Shown: positions 1 to 8,587 of the stretch, piece by piece
Layout: each line of letters begins with the position of its first letter
Numbering within the stretch: position 1 is the stretch's first letter
Origin: NAT127 sp034717695
Lineage (GTDB): Bacteria > Pseudomonadota > Gammaproteobacteria > Pseudomonadales > Porticoccaceae
Direction of reading: 5' to 3'
NCBI GenBank assembly: GCA_034717695.1
Contig: JAYELS010000070.1
Coordinates: 26,767 to 90,766 of the forward strand
DNA length: 64,000 nt
The notes under the pieces: generated by a model
What the model was told of the DNA's origin: nothing
The model's database searches: none
The model's input: only the letters and a program-made list of their open reading frames with translations
Program-made: the position numbers and the translations under genes

Positions 1-228
1 GACATTGGCGTCGTCGGTTTGTACCATGCCCGCCAGCAGCGGGAAGGCGCAGTCGTCGAGCTCCATCGCGACACCGTTGAGAGCCTCGAGCGCGGGGGTG
101 ATTTCGAGCATTTGCAGGATGACCGGCTGGTCGGGGCCAAGCATTTCGCCAGCCGCGATTCTGAACAGAAGGGAATAACTGATTTGTCCGGCCGCGCCAG
201 TCACGGCAACACGTACAGGTGCTTTCAC
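1..228 (-). CDS. mdh: Malate dehydrogenase, N-terminal part (cut by window edge)
   Basis: Only the first 76 codons are inside the window. They begin with GTG at 228, preceded by a GGAGAG ribosome site. The product opens with the Rossmann-type NAD-binding segment (VAVTGAAGQISYSLL), then ...EITPALEALNGVAMELDD, typical of the 320-330 aa NAD-dependent malate dehydrogenases of the 'GQISYSL' type. It would interconvert malate and oxaloacetate in the TCA cycle in the cytosol. Catalytic residues lie outside the window. Nothing looks broken in the visible part. Confidence 0.93.
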   Translation of the reverse strand, partial: MKAPVRVAVTGAAGQISYSLLFRIAAGEMLGPDQPVILQMLEITPALEALNGVAMELDDCAFPLLAGMVQTDDANV

Positions 229-352
229 AGGCTCTCTCCGCGTCGTTGTAGGGAGGTTGATGGGTTAGGGCCCCGCATTATACGGAAACGAGGGGGTTTT
301 TCACCCCCGGCGGCGCGGGGGTGGGAATCCGCCGTCCGCCCGGGGCTCGAGG

Positions 353-976
353 TCAGGTGTCGTCCGAAATCCGGTAGCGCAGCTCCAGTGAGCGGTAGAG
401 ATCGTCCCGGAAGCTGTGGCTGGCGCGGTCGAGCTCGTTGAGGATCTCCATCAGGTGCTCATTGTCCTCCCTGCCCTGCCAGGTCTTGCGATAACCGCCG
501 CTCTGGTAGCCCTGGTCCTGGCGGAACAGGTTGAGGACGTTCTTGCCCGCGTAGCGGGCGTAGAGGTCATCGAAGTCGAGCCCCACGCCCTTCATCAGGG
601 TGGCGAACAGCGACACCTCGAAGCGCCGGTTGGCCAGGGTGGCGAGGGTAAAGCGCTCCACATCCGCCAGGAAGTCCCCGGCCTCGGGGGCGGCGTCGAT
701 GGCGGCGGCCACGGTGGCGGCGATGTCCGCCCTGGAGCGGCCTTCGAGCAGCAGGATGCTGAGGCCAAAGTGCCAGATATCGACCAGCTCCAGGATCACC
801 TGGTCCCGGTCGGGGGACTGCTTCTTCCACCACTTCCAGCCGTGGTGCTCCATGAGCTCCGCGCACTCCACCCAGATGGCCCGGTGCCAGGCATAACCCT
901 GGTTGCGCCAGTCGGGGTGTACCTTGGTGTTCATGCCGTCCTGCAGTTCCAGCATGGCGATGATCTGTTGCTCCAT
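353..976 (-). CDS. Dimeric all-alpha dUTP diphosphatase (dUTPase type 2)
   Basis: A 207-aa protein of the dimeric dUTPase family (all-alpha NTP pyrophosphatase superfamily), which hydrolyses dUTP to dUMP and keeps uracil out of DNA. Metal-binding acidic pairs are visible in ECAELMEHHGWKWWKK (about residues 38-53) and LELVDIWHF (about 61-69). The C-terminal KNVLNLFRQDQGY and EDN signatures are also present. Its stop lies 10 bp from the start-side neighbour's stop region, so it is probably the last gene of the MBL-dUTPase pair. Many gammaproteobacteria use trimeric Dut instead; this is the unrelated dimeric form. Confidence 0.88.
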   Translation of the reverse strand: MEQQIIAMLELQDGMNTKVHPDWRNQGYAWHRAIWVECAELMEHHGWKWWKKQSPDRDQVILELVDIWHFGLSILLLEGRSRADIAATVAAAIDAAPEAGDFLADVERFTLATLANRRFEVSLFATLMKGVGLDFDDLYARYAGKNVLNLFRQDQGYQSGGYRKTWQGREDNEHLMEILNELDRASHSFRDDLYRSLELRYRISDDT

Positions 977-986
977 GATCCAGCCC

Positions 987-1634
987 TCAGGCGCGAACGA
1001 ACATGTTGGTTTCCTTTTCGGCGCCGATACGGGTGCTGGGCCCGTGCCCGGTGATCACCAGGGCGTCGTCGTCCAGGGTGTAGAGGCGATCGCGGATGGA
1101 GCTGACGATCTGCTCGAAGTTGCCGCCCCACAGGTCGGTGCGGCCAATGCTGCCACGAAACAGGGTGTCCCCCGCCACCAGGGTCTTGCAGTCGTCGAAC
1201 CAGAAACTGATGGACCCGGGGGTATGCCCCGGGGTGTGCAGGGCGACGCCACCGCAGCAGCCGAGATCCTGGTCGTCCTGAAGGAAATGGTCGGGCCGGG
1301 GCAGCCTGACGGACGGCAGGCCAAAACGCCGGCACTGCTCCTCGACGCCCTCCCACAGGAACAGATCCCCCTCGTGGAGATGGATCGGCGCGCCGGTGGC
1401 TCTCTTGATCTCCCCCGCGGCAAGGATGTGGTCGAGGTGGGCGTGGGTGTGGATGATGGCGACCACCCGAAGACCCAGGGCGTCGAGTTCATTGAGAATA
1501 AGGTCGGCATCGCCGCCCGGATCCACCAGCAGCGCCTGGCCGGTGAGGGTGTCACCGATGATCGAGCAGTTGCACTGCAGGGGGCCGACCGGAAAGGTGC
1601 GGACGACGATACGCTCTGCGGCGGGCTTATCCAT
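987..1634 (-). CDS. Metallo-beta-lactamase-fold hydrolase, glyoxalase II-like
   Basis: A 215-aa MBL-fold hydrolase. The zinc ligands are in HTHAHLDH (about residues 60-67), with later metal/substrate positions in HTPGHTPGS, VAGDTLF and TGHGPST. These short 'YcbL/GloB-like' enzymes act on thioesters such as S-lactoylglutathione or related small molecules; the exact substrate cannot be read from sequence. The start chosen is ATG at 1634. A longer open frame upstream (to 1838) overlaps tatD and has no family similarity. Confidence 0.85.
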   Translation of the reverse strand: MDKPAAERIVVRTFPVGPLQCNCSIIGDTLTGQALLVDPGGDADLILNELDALGLRVVAIIHTHAHLDHILAAGEIKRATGAPIHLHEGDLFLWEGVEEQCRRFGLPSVRLPRPDHFLQDDQDLGCCGGVALHTPGHTPGSISFWFDDCKTLVAGDTLFRGSIGRTDLWGGNFEQIVSSIRDRLYTLDDDALVITGHGPSTRIGAEKETNMFVRA

Positions 1635-1674
1635 GGATCCCCCGGATGGTGAAAGGAGCCGGGATTCTACCCCC

Positions 1675-2454
1675 TCAACCCGGCAGGCGAAACAGGCGGC
1701 GGCAGTTGGCGGTGGTGATGGCGGACAGTTCTTCCAGGGGCAGGCCCTTGAGCTTCGCCACCTCGGCGGCCACCTCCACCACGAAGGCGGGCTCGTTCTG
1801 GCGCCCGCGGTGGGGCACCGGGGCGAGCCAGGGGGCATCGGTCTCCACCAGCAGGCGATCGAGGGGTACCTTTTTGACCACCTCCCGCAATGCCTCGGCG
1901 TTGCGAAAGGTGATGATGCCGGAAAAGGAAATGTGAAAATTCATGTCGATGGCCGCCCTGGCCATCTCCCAGGATTCGGTGAAGCAGTGCAGCACCCCGC
2001 CACTGTCCCGGCAGGCGTGGTGCTTGAGCAGATCGAGGGTCTCGTCGCGGGCTTCCCGGGTGTGGACGATGACCGGCTTGGCCAGCACCCGGGCCGCTTC
2101 CAGGTGATTGATGAAACTCTCCCGCTGCCAGCCGGCGGTATCCGCGGAGTAATGATTGTCGAGGCCGGTCTCGCCGATGGCCACCACCCGAGCGTGGCGG
2201 CCGAGATCCACCAGTTGCTCCACCGCCGGCACCGGCAGTTCCCCCTCCTGAAGCGGGTGGGCACCCACCGAGACAAAGACATCCCGGTATCGCCCGGCGA
2301 GCTCCACGAGCCCCCGGGACGATTCGAGATCAACCCCCACGGTGAGAAAGGCGCCGACGCCCCGCGCTCTGGCGGCGTCGAGCAGACCATCGAGATCACG
2401 GCCGGCGCGGGCAAGATCGATCCGGTCGAGGTGGCAGTGGGAGTCGATCAGCAC
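1675..2454 (-). CDS. TatD-family metal-dependent deoxyribonuclease
   Basis: A 259-aa TatD/YcfH-type TIM-barrel hydrolase. Metal ligands appear in DSHCHLD at the N-terminus, the GETGLDNHY segment, HTREA and VETDAPWLAP. Family members are Mg-dependent 3'-5' exonucleases or DNases in the cytosol. A GTG start at 2454 fits the family N-terminus (VLIDSHCHLD) and lies 8 bp after the pilZ stop, suggesting translational coupling. Upstream in-frame codons overlap pilZ and look non-coding. The order tmk-holB-pilZ-tatD matches that of Pseudomonas. Confidence 0.9.
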   Translation of the reverse strand: MLIDSHCHLDRIDLARAGRDLDGLLDAARARGVGAFLTVGVDLESSRGLVELAGRYRDVFVSVGAHPLQEGELPVPAVEQLVDLGRHARVVAIGETGLDNHYSADTAGWQRESFINHLEAARVLAKPVIVHTREARDETLDLLKHHACRDSGGVLHCFTESWEMARAAIDMNFHISFSGIITFRNAEALREVVKKVPLDRLLVETDAPWLAPVPHRGRQNEPAFVVEVAAEVAKLKGLPLEELSAITTANCRRLFRLPG

Positions 2455-2462
2455 GGAAGCTA

Positions 2463-2816
2463 TCAGAGGCTGTGGGTGAGGCGGTCGGTGGTGAGCAGGC
2501 CCGCGAGCTGGTTTTCGATCTTGTGGACCACAGGGGCCGCATCGCTGTTGAGCTGGATGCCGATGCCCTGCTTGCGGCTGGTGACCACGCCGGCGGGGGT
2601 GATCCACACCACCTTGCCGGCGAGGGGGATCTTGTCCGCCTCGGAGTAAAGGTCGAGCAGCACGAACACCTCATCCCCCAGCACGAAGGGCTTGCTGGTG
2701 GGGATGAAAATACCGCCACCCTGAATGAACGGCATGTAGCAGGCATAGAGCTCGTCGACGTCGGGGATGCTCAACGTGAGAATGCCGTGGCGCAGCCCAC
2801 CACCTGAAATATCCAT
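2463..2816 (-). CDS. pilZ: Type IV pilus PilZ protein
   Basis: A 117-aa PilZ-domain protein resembling the founding PilZ of Pseudomonas aeruginosa (YMPFIQGGGIFIPT, LGDEVFVLLDL, KVVWITPAG). This subfamily is needed for type IV pilus assembly, probably with the assembly ATPase PilB and FimX, and typically does not bind cyclic di-GMP itself. The arginine-rich RxxxR motif of c-di-GMP receptors is indeed not evident at the N-terminus. It sits between holB (3 bp gap) and tatD (8 bp gap), its usual place in Pseudomonadales. pilU lies 30 kb away. Confidence 0.92.
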   Translation of the reverse strand: MDISGGGLRHGILTLSIPDVDELYACYMPFIQGGGIFIPTSKPFVLGDEVFVLLDLYSEADKIPLAGKVVWITPAGVVTSRKQGIGIQLNSDAAPVVHKIENQLAGLLTTDRLTHSL

Positions 2817-2819
2817 GCC

Positions 2820-3794
2820 CTACTGTCTCCCGTCGATCTGCGTTGAGTGTCGCCGATCGAAGTCTAACACCGACCTCCAATCCATTAAAACCTCCTCCCA
2901 CAGCAGCTGGGGGTTGGGATTGGCGGTGCCGAACAGGCGCTGCCGGACCAGGGTGAGGCGATCGAGGAAGCGGAAAAACCGCCACGCGCGCGGGCTGGCC
3001 ACCAGTTCGGCGTCCCGCAGGCGCCGGTAGACGCGGTGCTGCAACCAGCCGACCAGGTCGCGGCCCGGCAGATCCTGGAGTTCACGGGCGGCATCGAGGG
3101 CCGACAGGGTACCGTCCTCCAGGGCGCCGAGCGCACCCTCGAAGCGGCGCAACTGCTTCCGCACCTCCGGGTCGAGAAAGCGCAGTGCCAGAAGGGGCCG
3201 CCCCCCGGCCTGGTCGAGGGCAGCCTCCACCTCCCCATCGGGGGGGGCCTGACCCCGCAACCAGTCGCGGGCGCTGGCCCGGGGCGGCTCCGCCAGGGGG
3301 ACGATGCGGCAGCGGCTGCGGAGGGTGGGCAGTACCGCGCTCGCCTGGTGACTGACCAGCAGGATCGACACCTGGCGACCCGGCTCCTCCAGGGTTTTCA
3401 GGAAGGCATTGGCGGCGTTGATGTTCATCGCCTCGGCGGGGCAGATCACCATCACCCGCCAGCCGCCCTGGGAGGCAGTTTTCACCGCGAAATCCGCCAA
3501 CGCCCGAATCTCGTCGATCTTGATCACCTTGCCCGCCTCCTCGGGTTCCACCAGGAGAAAGTCCGGGTGACTGCCCGCGGCCATCAGCAGACATTGCCGA
3601 CACTGACCGCAGGCCTTGCCCGCCAGAGGCGTGGCGCACAGCAGCCGCTGGGCGAGGCTCAGGGCCAGGTGTTTCTTGCCGATGCCGGCGGGCCCGCTCA
3701 GCAGCAGGGCGTGGGGAAGACGGTCGAGGTCGATCTGGCTGGTGAGGCTCGCCCACAGCCCCTGCTGCCAGGGCAGTGGCTGCCCGGGGGTCAC
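2820..3794 (-). CDS. holB: DNA polymerase III delta-prime subunit
   Basis: A 324-aa clamp-loader subunit. A P-loop (GPAGIGKKHLALSLAQRLLC, about 34-53) is followed by a four-cysteine zinc knuckle (CGQCRQC... SHPDF) and the segment NAANAFLKTLEEP, with the SRC motif in LRSRCRI. With tau/gamma and delta it loads the beta clamp during replication. The GTG start at 3794 overlaps the tmk stop by 4 bp (GTGA), so the two are translationally coupled. Confidence 0.93.
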   Translation of the reverse strand: MTPGQPLPWQQGLWASLTSQIDLDRLPHALLLSGPAGIGKKHLALSLAQRLLCATPLAGKACGQCRQCLLMAAGSHPDFLLVEPEEAGKVIKIDEIRALADFAVKTASQGGWRVMVICPAEAMNINAANAFLKTLEEPGRQVSILLVSHQASAVLPTLRSRCRIVPLAEPPRASARDWLRGQAPPDGEVEAALDQAGGRPLLALRFLDPEVRKQLRRFEGALGALEDGTLSALDAARELQDLPGRDLVGWLQHRVYRRLRDAELVASPRAWRFFRFLDRLTLVRQRLFGTANPNPQLLWEEVLMDWRSVLDFDRRHSTQIDGRQ

Positions 3795-4408
3795 AGCAGC
3801 GTCTCCAGGGCAGCGGCGATGTGACGCTGCACCTCCGGCAGGGGCAAGGCCGCATCGACCACCCGGTAGCGCCCGGGATTGGCCGCCGCCAGCGCCAGGT
3901 AGGTGTCGCGAACCCGGTCAAAGAACGCCAGTTTCTCCACCTCGAAGCGGTCGAGTTCGCCGCGCTCTCCGGCGCGGGACATGCCGACGGCGGGGTCGAT
4001 ATCCAGCACCAGGGTGAGGTCCGGGCGCAGGCTGCCCTGCACCAGGGTCTCCAGCGCGGCGATGGGCGCCATGCCGAGCTGACGGCCACCCCCCTGGTAG
4101 GCGTAGGTGGCGTCGGTGAAGCGGTCGCACAGCACCCAGGCGCCCCGGGCCAGGGCCGGGCGGATCACCCCCGCCAGGTGCTGGGCGCGGGCGGCAAAAA
4201 TCAGCAACAGTTCCGCCATGGGGTCGACGGCCTCCGCCTGGTGATCGAGCAACAGGCCGCGAATCTTCTCCGCGTAGGGTGTGCCCCCGGGCTCCCGGGT
4301 AGCGACCACGGGAATGCCCCGGGCCCCCAGCCAGGCCTCGATGAATTGCCGGTTGGTGGTCTTGCCGACGCCTTCCCCCCCTTCCAGGGTGATGAATCGT
4401 CCGGACAT
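3791..4408 (-). CDS. tmk: Thymidylate kinase
   Basis: A 205-aa dTMP kinase (dTMP to dTDP). It shows the P-loop GGEGVGKTT near the N-terminus, the DR(F/Y) motif in CDRFTDATYAYQGGGRQ and the TREPGGT segment. There are two tandem ATG codons (4411 and 4408); the AAGGAG site is better spaced for 4408, so that is used. The start overlaps the mltG stop (ATGATG/TGA), and the stop overlaps holB. Confidence 0.94.
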   Translation of the reverse strand: MSGRFITLEGGEGVGKTTNRQFIEAWLGARGIPVVATREPGGTPYAEKIRGLLLDHQAEAVDPMAELLLIFAARAQHLAGVIRPALARGAWVLCDRFTDATYAYQGGGRQLGMAPIAALETLVQGSLRPDLTLVLDIDPAVGMSRAGERGELDRFEVEKLAFFDRVRDTYLALAAANPGRYRVVDAALPLPEVQRHIAAALETLL

Positions 4409-5505
4409 CATGGCTCCTTGGTGGCGGGTGCGGGAGAGGATCGGTAATCCTGACGCCGCTTGAGCTGATATTCCCTGACAGCCTTCTGGTGATCGGCCAG
4501 GGTATCGGAAAACTGGTGGCTGCCATCCCCCCGGGCGACGAAGTACAGCGCCGAGCCGGGCTCCGGATTGAGGGCCGCGCGGATGGCTTCGCGGCCGGGA
4601 TTGGCTATGGGCGTGGGGGGCAGGCCATCGATGCGGTAGGTATTGTAGGCGGTATCCTCGCCGAGGTGCTCGCGGGTCAGATTGCCCTGGAAGCGCTCGC
4701 CAAGGCCGTAGATCACCGTGGGATCGGTCTGCAGGCGCATGCCCAGGTCGAGGCGGCGGGTGAACACCCCGGCAATCTGGCCCCGCTCGGCGGCGACGCC
4801 GGTTTCCTTCTCGACAATGGATGCCAGGATCAGTGCTTCGTAGGGGGTCTCGATGGGCAGGTCCGGCGCCCTCGCCCGCCACTCCTCGGCGAGGATGCGC
4901 TTCATCCGCACGTGGGCCTCGCGAAGGATTTCGATGGCCGGGCGGTCCCGGGGAAAGCTGTAGGTGTCGGGGAAAAACCAGCCCTCCGGCGCTTCCCCGC
5001 TCGCCCTGCCGAGGACCAGGTCGTCCCCGGGCGGCGGCGCCAGGATATCGCCATCGCCGAAGATGGCGGCGACGGCCTCGCTGCTCGGGGGGGGCTGGGC
5101 GCCGAGAATGGGATGGGCGGCCAGGATGGCGAGCCACTGGTCGAGGGTGCGGCCCTCTGGAAAGGTGACGCGGTGGAGGATGACGTCCCCCCGCAGCAGC
5201 TTGTCCACCAGATCCAGCAGGGTTTCACCGCGCTCGATGCGGTATTCGCCGGCGTGGATGGTGCCGTCGACCGCCAGGCGGGCGTGGATCTGGAGCGGCA
5301 GGGGGCCCGGGGTCAGGCCCTCCCCCGCGAGGCGCCGGGCCAGGGCCGACAGGGAACTGCCCCGCTCCACCATCAGGGTGTAGGTTTCACCCGGAAATGC
5401 CAGGGGGCGATGGAGGCTGGCATCCATCCACCAGCGAAAGCCGGCAAATGTCGCCGCCACCAGGATAGCCGCAAGCAGGGCCCCCACCGCTACTGGGCGA
5501 AACAC
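4408..5505 (-). CDS. mltG: Endolytic murein transglycosylase MltG (YceG family)
   Basis: A 365-aa inner-membrane lytic transglycosylase that cuts nascent glycan strands and may set peptidoglycan chain ends. One N-terminal membrane helix (about residues 5-25) is followed by a LysM-like region and the YceG catalytic domain. The conserved glutamate is in LASIVEKETG, followed by QTDPTVIYG and YNTYRIDGLPPTPIANPG. The start is GTG at 5505, with GAGAGG 5 nt upstream; it overlaps the pabC end by 16 bp. The longer open frame beyond 5505 is out-of-frame read-through of pabC. Confidence 0.92.
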   Translation of the reverse strand: MFRPVAVGALLAAILVAATFAGFRWWMDASLHRPLAFPGETYTLMVERGSSLSALARRLAGEGLTPGPLPLQIHARLAVDGTIHAGEYRIERGETLLDLVDKLLRGDVILHRVTFPEGRTLDQWLAILAAHPILGAQPPPSSEAVAAIFGDGDILAPPPGDDLVLGRASGEAPEGWFFPDTYSFPRDRPAIEILREAHVRMKRILAEEWRARAPDLPIETPYEALILASIVEKETGVAAERGQIAGVFTRRLDLGMRLQTDPTVIYGLGERFQGNLTREHLGEDTAYNTYRIDGLPPTPIANPGREAIRAALNPEPGSALYFVARGDGSHQFSDTLADHQKAVREYQLKRRQDYRSSPAPATKEP

Positions 5506-6323
5506 GGCAACCTCTCGGCCAGGCGACGGCGCAACCCGTCGCTGCGTGGGTGGGAGCGCCAATTCGCCACCCCCACGATGGCGGCCACGGGCACGATGCC
5601 GGCAACGGCATTGCAGATGAACATCTCGTCGGCGTCCGCCAATTGCGCCAGGGTAAGGGTGGACTCCACCGCCCTTTCCTCCCCCAGCAGGGTATCGAGC
5701 AGATAGCGACGCATCACCCCGGCGACACCGCAGCGATCGAGGCGCGGTGTCCGCCACTGGCCGTCGATCAGGGCGAACAGGTTGTGACTCAGGGCTTCGA
5801 TCACCCGGTCGTCGACATCCATCAAAAGGCCCTGCTCCCCCTCCGCCAGCTCCGTGGCGGCCAGCACCTGGTCGAGGCGGTTGAGATGCTTGATGCCCGC
5901 CAGCCGGGGGTTGACGGGCAGGCGGTATTCACAGGGGCGCAGCCGCGCGGACGCCACCGGCGCGGCGGGTGGATACCAGTGGACGATGACGGAGGGATGG
6001 CCCCTGGCCGCGGGTCGGTAACCCCGGGGGCCGATGCCCGCGGTCACCACCAGCTTGACCGTGCCATCCGCCGGCATGGCGGGCAACAGGGCCAGCAACT
6101 GGGCCTCGATGGCTCCGGGGTCGCAGGGGATGGCGAGCTGTCGAAGCCCCTCGGCCAGGCGCGCCAAGTGATGGGCGCGGAGGGGAATATCGCCGCTGCC
6201 AAGGCGCATGGTCTCGAACACCCCGTGGCCATAGGCGAGGCCCCGATCATGGCTCGACAGGCTGTCCCCGGCGGCGCCGTTGATAAAGGTGAGGGGAGTC
6301 GCCATCACAACCGGTTTCGTCAT
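5490..6323 (-). CDS. pabC: Aminodeoxychorismate lyase
   Basis: A 277-aa class IV PLP enzyme that converts 4-amino-4-deoxychorismate to p-aminobenzoate and pyruvate for folate synthesis. The PLP lysine lies in AGIKHLNRLDQVLA. The N-terminal SSHDRGLAYGHGVFETMRL and the C-terminal DEMFICNAVAGIVPV are typical. Neither ATG (6323 or 6305) has a clear ribosome site; 6305 would fit the family N-terminus (FING) better. In Pseudomonas fabF lies between pabC and acpP, but here acpP follows directly. Confidence 0.9.
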   Translation of the reverse strand: MTKPVVMATPLTFINGAAGDSLSSHDRGLAYGHGVFETMRLGSGDIPLRAHHLARLAEGLRQLAIPCDPGAIEAQLLALLPAMPADGTVKLVVTAGIGPRGYRPAARGHPSVIVHWYPPAAPVASARLRPCEYRLPVNPRLAGIKHLNRLDQVLAATELAEGEQGLLMDVDDRVIEALSHNLFALIDGQWRTPRLDRCGVAGVMRRYLLDTLLGEERAVESTLTLAQLADADEMFICNAVAGIVPVAAIVGVANWRSHPRSDGLRRRLAERLPCFAQ

Positions 6324-6342
6324 TTATTGGGGGGACGATGAT

Positions 6343-6374
6343 AAAAGAAAGGCCGTGCTGATGACAGCACGGCC
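6343..6374 (-). terminator. Intrinsic terminator after acpP
   Basis: A 9-bp perfect stem (arms 6351-6359 and 6366-6374, 6-nt loop) is followed on the minus strand by a U-rich stretch (6350-6343). It lies between acpP and pabC, so the fab cluster probably ends here and pabC-mltG-tmk needs its own promoter or read-through. Confidence 0.75.
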
Positions 6375-6431
6375 CTTGCGTTAGCTCGCGGCGCACCCCC
6401 TGGGGAAATACGCCGCTGACGCCGGCGGCGA

Positions 6432-6668
6432 TTACTTCAGATTGTTGTTGATGTAATCGATCGCCTGCTGAACGGTGGTGATTTTCTCGGCGTCCTCGTC
6501 CGGGATTTCGGTATCGAATTCTTCTTCAAGAGCCATGATCAGCTCGACGGTGTCCAGAGAGTCCGCGCCCAGATCGTCGACAAAGGAAGAATCGGGCTTC
6601 ACGTCTTCTTCTTTTACGCCCAGTTGCTCGGCGACCATTTTAACAACGCGTTCTTCAATGCTGCTCAT
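6432..6668 (-). CDS. acpP: Acyl carrier protein
   Basis: A 78-aa acidic carrier protein with the 4'-phosphopantetheine attachment serine in DLGADSLDTVEL. It carries growing acyl chains for fatty acid, lipid A and phospholipid synthesis. The start at ATG 6668 gives the usual length; AGGAG lies 11 nt upstream. It stands apart from fabG by 173 bp with its own regulatory space, as expected for this abundant protein. Confidence 0.97.
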   Translation of the reverse strand: MSSIEERVVKMVAEQLGVKEEDVKPDSSFVDDLGADSLDTVELIMALEEEFDTEIPDEDAEKITTVQQAIDYINNNLK

Positions 6669-6780
6669 GATGTTCAGTGCTCCTGTTTCTAGAGATTTTC
6701 TTTTATGTGGCCGCGGCCTCAAGCCAGCGGCTGGACATAGGGCCTGTGCCAGGCGGTAATTACGCCGCGCATTCTATCGT

Positions 6781-6806
6781 AAAAAGCCGGATTCGTAACC
6801 GGTTTT
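6781..6806 (-). terminator. Possible attenuator/terminator between fabG and acpP
   Basis: CCGG arms at 6787-6790 and 6799-6802 extend through a G-U and A-U pairs, and a run of five Us follows on the minus strand. The stem is short, so it may end or only weaken transcription coming from fabG, leaving acpP to its own promoter. Confidence 0.4.
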
Positions 6807-6841
6807 GTCCAACTCTACGATTCTCTTTGTGGATCAGTGGC

Positions 6842-7585
6842 TTAAGCCATGTACATGCCGCCGTTGACGTGGATGGTCTCGCCGGTGATATAGCCGCCGT
6901 TATCCCCCGCCAGGAAGGCGACGATGGCCGCGATTTCCTCCGGTTTGCCGAGCCGCGCGAGGGGAATCTGGGTCAGCAGGGTCTCCTTGTGGGCATCCGG
7001 CAGGTCGCGGGTCATGTCGGTGTCGATGAAGCCCGGCGCCACCGTATTGACAGTGATGTTCCGGGATCCGAGCTCCCGGGCCAGGGCCCGGGAAAAGCCG
7101 CCAACCCCCGCCTTGGTGGCGGCGTAGTTGGACTGGCCGGCATTGCCCATGGCACCCACCACCGAGCTGATATTGATGATCCGCCCCCAGCGCGCCTTGG
7201 TCATGGCGCGCACCGCCTGGCGGCACAGCCGGTAGATGGCATTGAGGTTGGTGTCGATCACATCGAACCACTCCTCGTCCTTCATGCGCATGAGGATGTT
7301 GTCCTTGGTGATGCCGGCGTTGTTCACCAGGATCAGCGGCGGGCCGAACTCGTCCTCGATGGCCTTGAGCACGCCGGCGACGGAGTCGTTGCTGGTGACA
7401 TCGAGCACCATGCCCCGCCCCTTGATACCCTTGGCGGCCAGGCGCTCGGTGATTTTCGCCGCCCCGGCCTCGCTGGTGGCGGTGCCCACCACGGTGGCGC
7501 CCTGCTCGCCGAGAAGATCGGCAATGGCCGCGCCAATACCCCGGCTGGCGCCGGTCACCAATGCAATTTTTTCATTAAGACTCAT
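6842..7585 (-). CDS. fabG: 3-oxoacyl-ACP reductase
   Basis: A 247-aa short-chain dehydrogenase that reduces 3-ketoacyl-ACP with NADPH in fatty acid elongation. It has the cofactor motif TGASRGIG, NNAG, the catalytic Ser in INISSVVG, and the YAATK pair (Tyr/Lys). The C-terminus (ITGETIHVNGGMYM) is characteristic of FabG. AAGGAG precedes ATG 7585. It lies 14 bp after fabD. Confidence 0.96.
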   Translation of the reverse strand: MSLNEKIALVTGASRGIGAAIADLLGEQGATVVGTATSEAGAAKITERLAAKGIKGRGMVLDVTSNDSVAGVLKAIEDEFGPPLILVNNAGITKDNILMRMKDEEWFDVIDTNLNAIYRLCRQAVRAMTKARWGRIINISSVVGAMGNAGQSNYAATKAGVGGFSRALARELGSRNITVNTVAPGFIDTDMTRDLPDAHKETLLTQIPLARLGKPEEIAAIVAFLAGDNGGYITGETIHVNGGMYMA

Positions 7586-7599
7586 TGCTAACTCCTTGT

Positions 7600-8541
7600 T
7601 TACTTTGTGGACGACAGCGCTTCTTCAAGGCTTGCACTGTCCTCCGTGGCGTACACGGCGAGGTTCTTGTCGATGCGCTTGGCGAGGCCGCTCACCACCT
7701 TGCCGGCACCGCACTCCACCAGGGTGGTGATGCCCATGTCCACCATGGCCTTGATGCAGTCCACCCACAATACCGGGTTGTGGATCTGCTCGATCATCCG
7801 CTCCTTGATGACCTCCGGATCGTGCTCCACCCGGGCATGGACGTTGTGGACCACGGGGATTGCCGGGGCATTGAACGGGGTGGCGCGGATATGGGCCGCG
7901 AGACGATCGCCGGCGGGCTTCATCAGTGAGGTGTGAAACGGCGCGCTCACCGGCAGCGGCAGGGCGCGCTTGGCACCGGCGGCCTTCAGGGCTTCCACCG
8001 CGCGACCGACGGCGGCGGCATCGCCTGCAATCACCACCTGGCCGGGTGAATTGTAGTTCACCGCCGACACCACACCGCCCTGGGCGGACTCGGCACAAAT
8101 GTCGCGAATCACCTGATCGTCGAGCCCCATGACGGCGGCCATGGCCCCCTCCCCCGCCGGTACCGCCTCCTGCATGAAGGCACCGCGCATCCGCACCAGC
8201 TTCACCGCATCGGCGAATGCCACGGTGCCATTGCACACCAGGGCCGACCACTCACCGAGGCTGTGGCCCGCCATCAGCGCCGGGACGGCGCCGCCCCGCG
8301 CCTCCCAAACCCGCCACAGGGCCACGCTGGCGGTGAGCAACAGGGGCTGGGTGCGCTCGGTGAGGTTGATGTCCTCCTGCTGGCCGTTCTGGGACAGATC
8401 CCAAAGATCGTAGCCAAGCACCGCCGACGCTTCTTCGAAGGTGGCGCCGATCAGCGGATGCTGCCCGGCGAGTTCGGCCAGCATGCCGATTTTCTGGGAG
8501 CCCTGACCGGGGAAGATAAAGGCAAGATCGGTTTTTTTCAT
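7600..8541 (-). CDS. fabD: Malonyl-CoA:ACP transacylase
   Basis: A 313-aa enzyme that moves malonyl from CoA to ACP. The nucleophile serine is in AGHSLGEWSAL; the oxyanion/CoA motif FPGQGSQKIGM is N-terminal, and the catalytic histidine lies in SAPFHTSLM. It sits between plsX and fabG in the standard fatty-acid cluster order. Confidence 0.96.
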   Translation of the reverse strand: MKKTDLAFIFPGQGSQKIGMLAELAGQHPLIGATFEEASAVLGYDLWDLSQNGQQEDINLTERTQPLLLTASVALWRVWEARGGAVPALMAGHSLGEWSALVCNGTVAFADAVKLVRMRGAFMQEAVPAGEGAMAAVMGLDDQVIRDICAESAQGGVVSAVNYNSPGQVVIAGDAAAVGRAVEALKAAGAKRALPLPVSAPFHTSLMKPAGDRLAAHIRATPFNAPAIPVVHNVHARVEHDPEVIKERMIEQIHNPVLWVDCIKAMVDMGITTLVECGAGKVVSGLAKRIDKNLAVYATEDSASLEEALSSTK

Positions 8542-8587
8542 GGTTCACCTGTCAGTAGGAATTCAAACCTGGCGGGACTGGCCGCCG

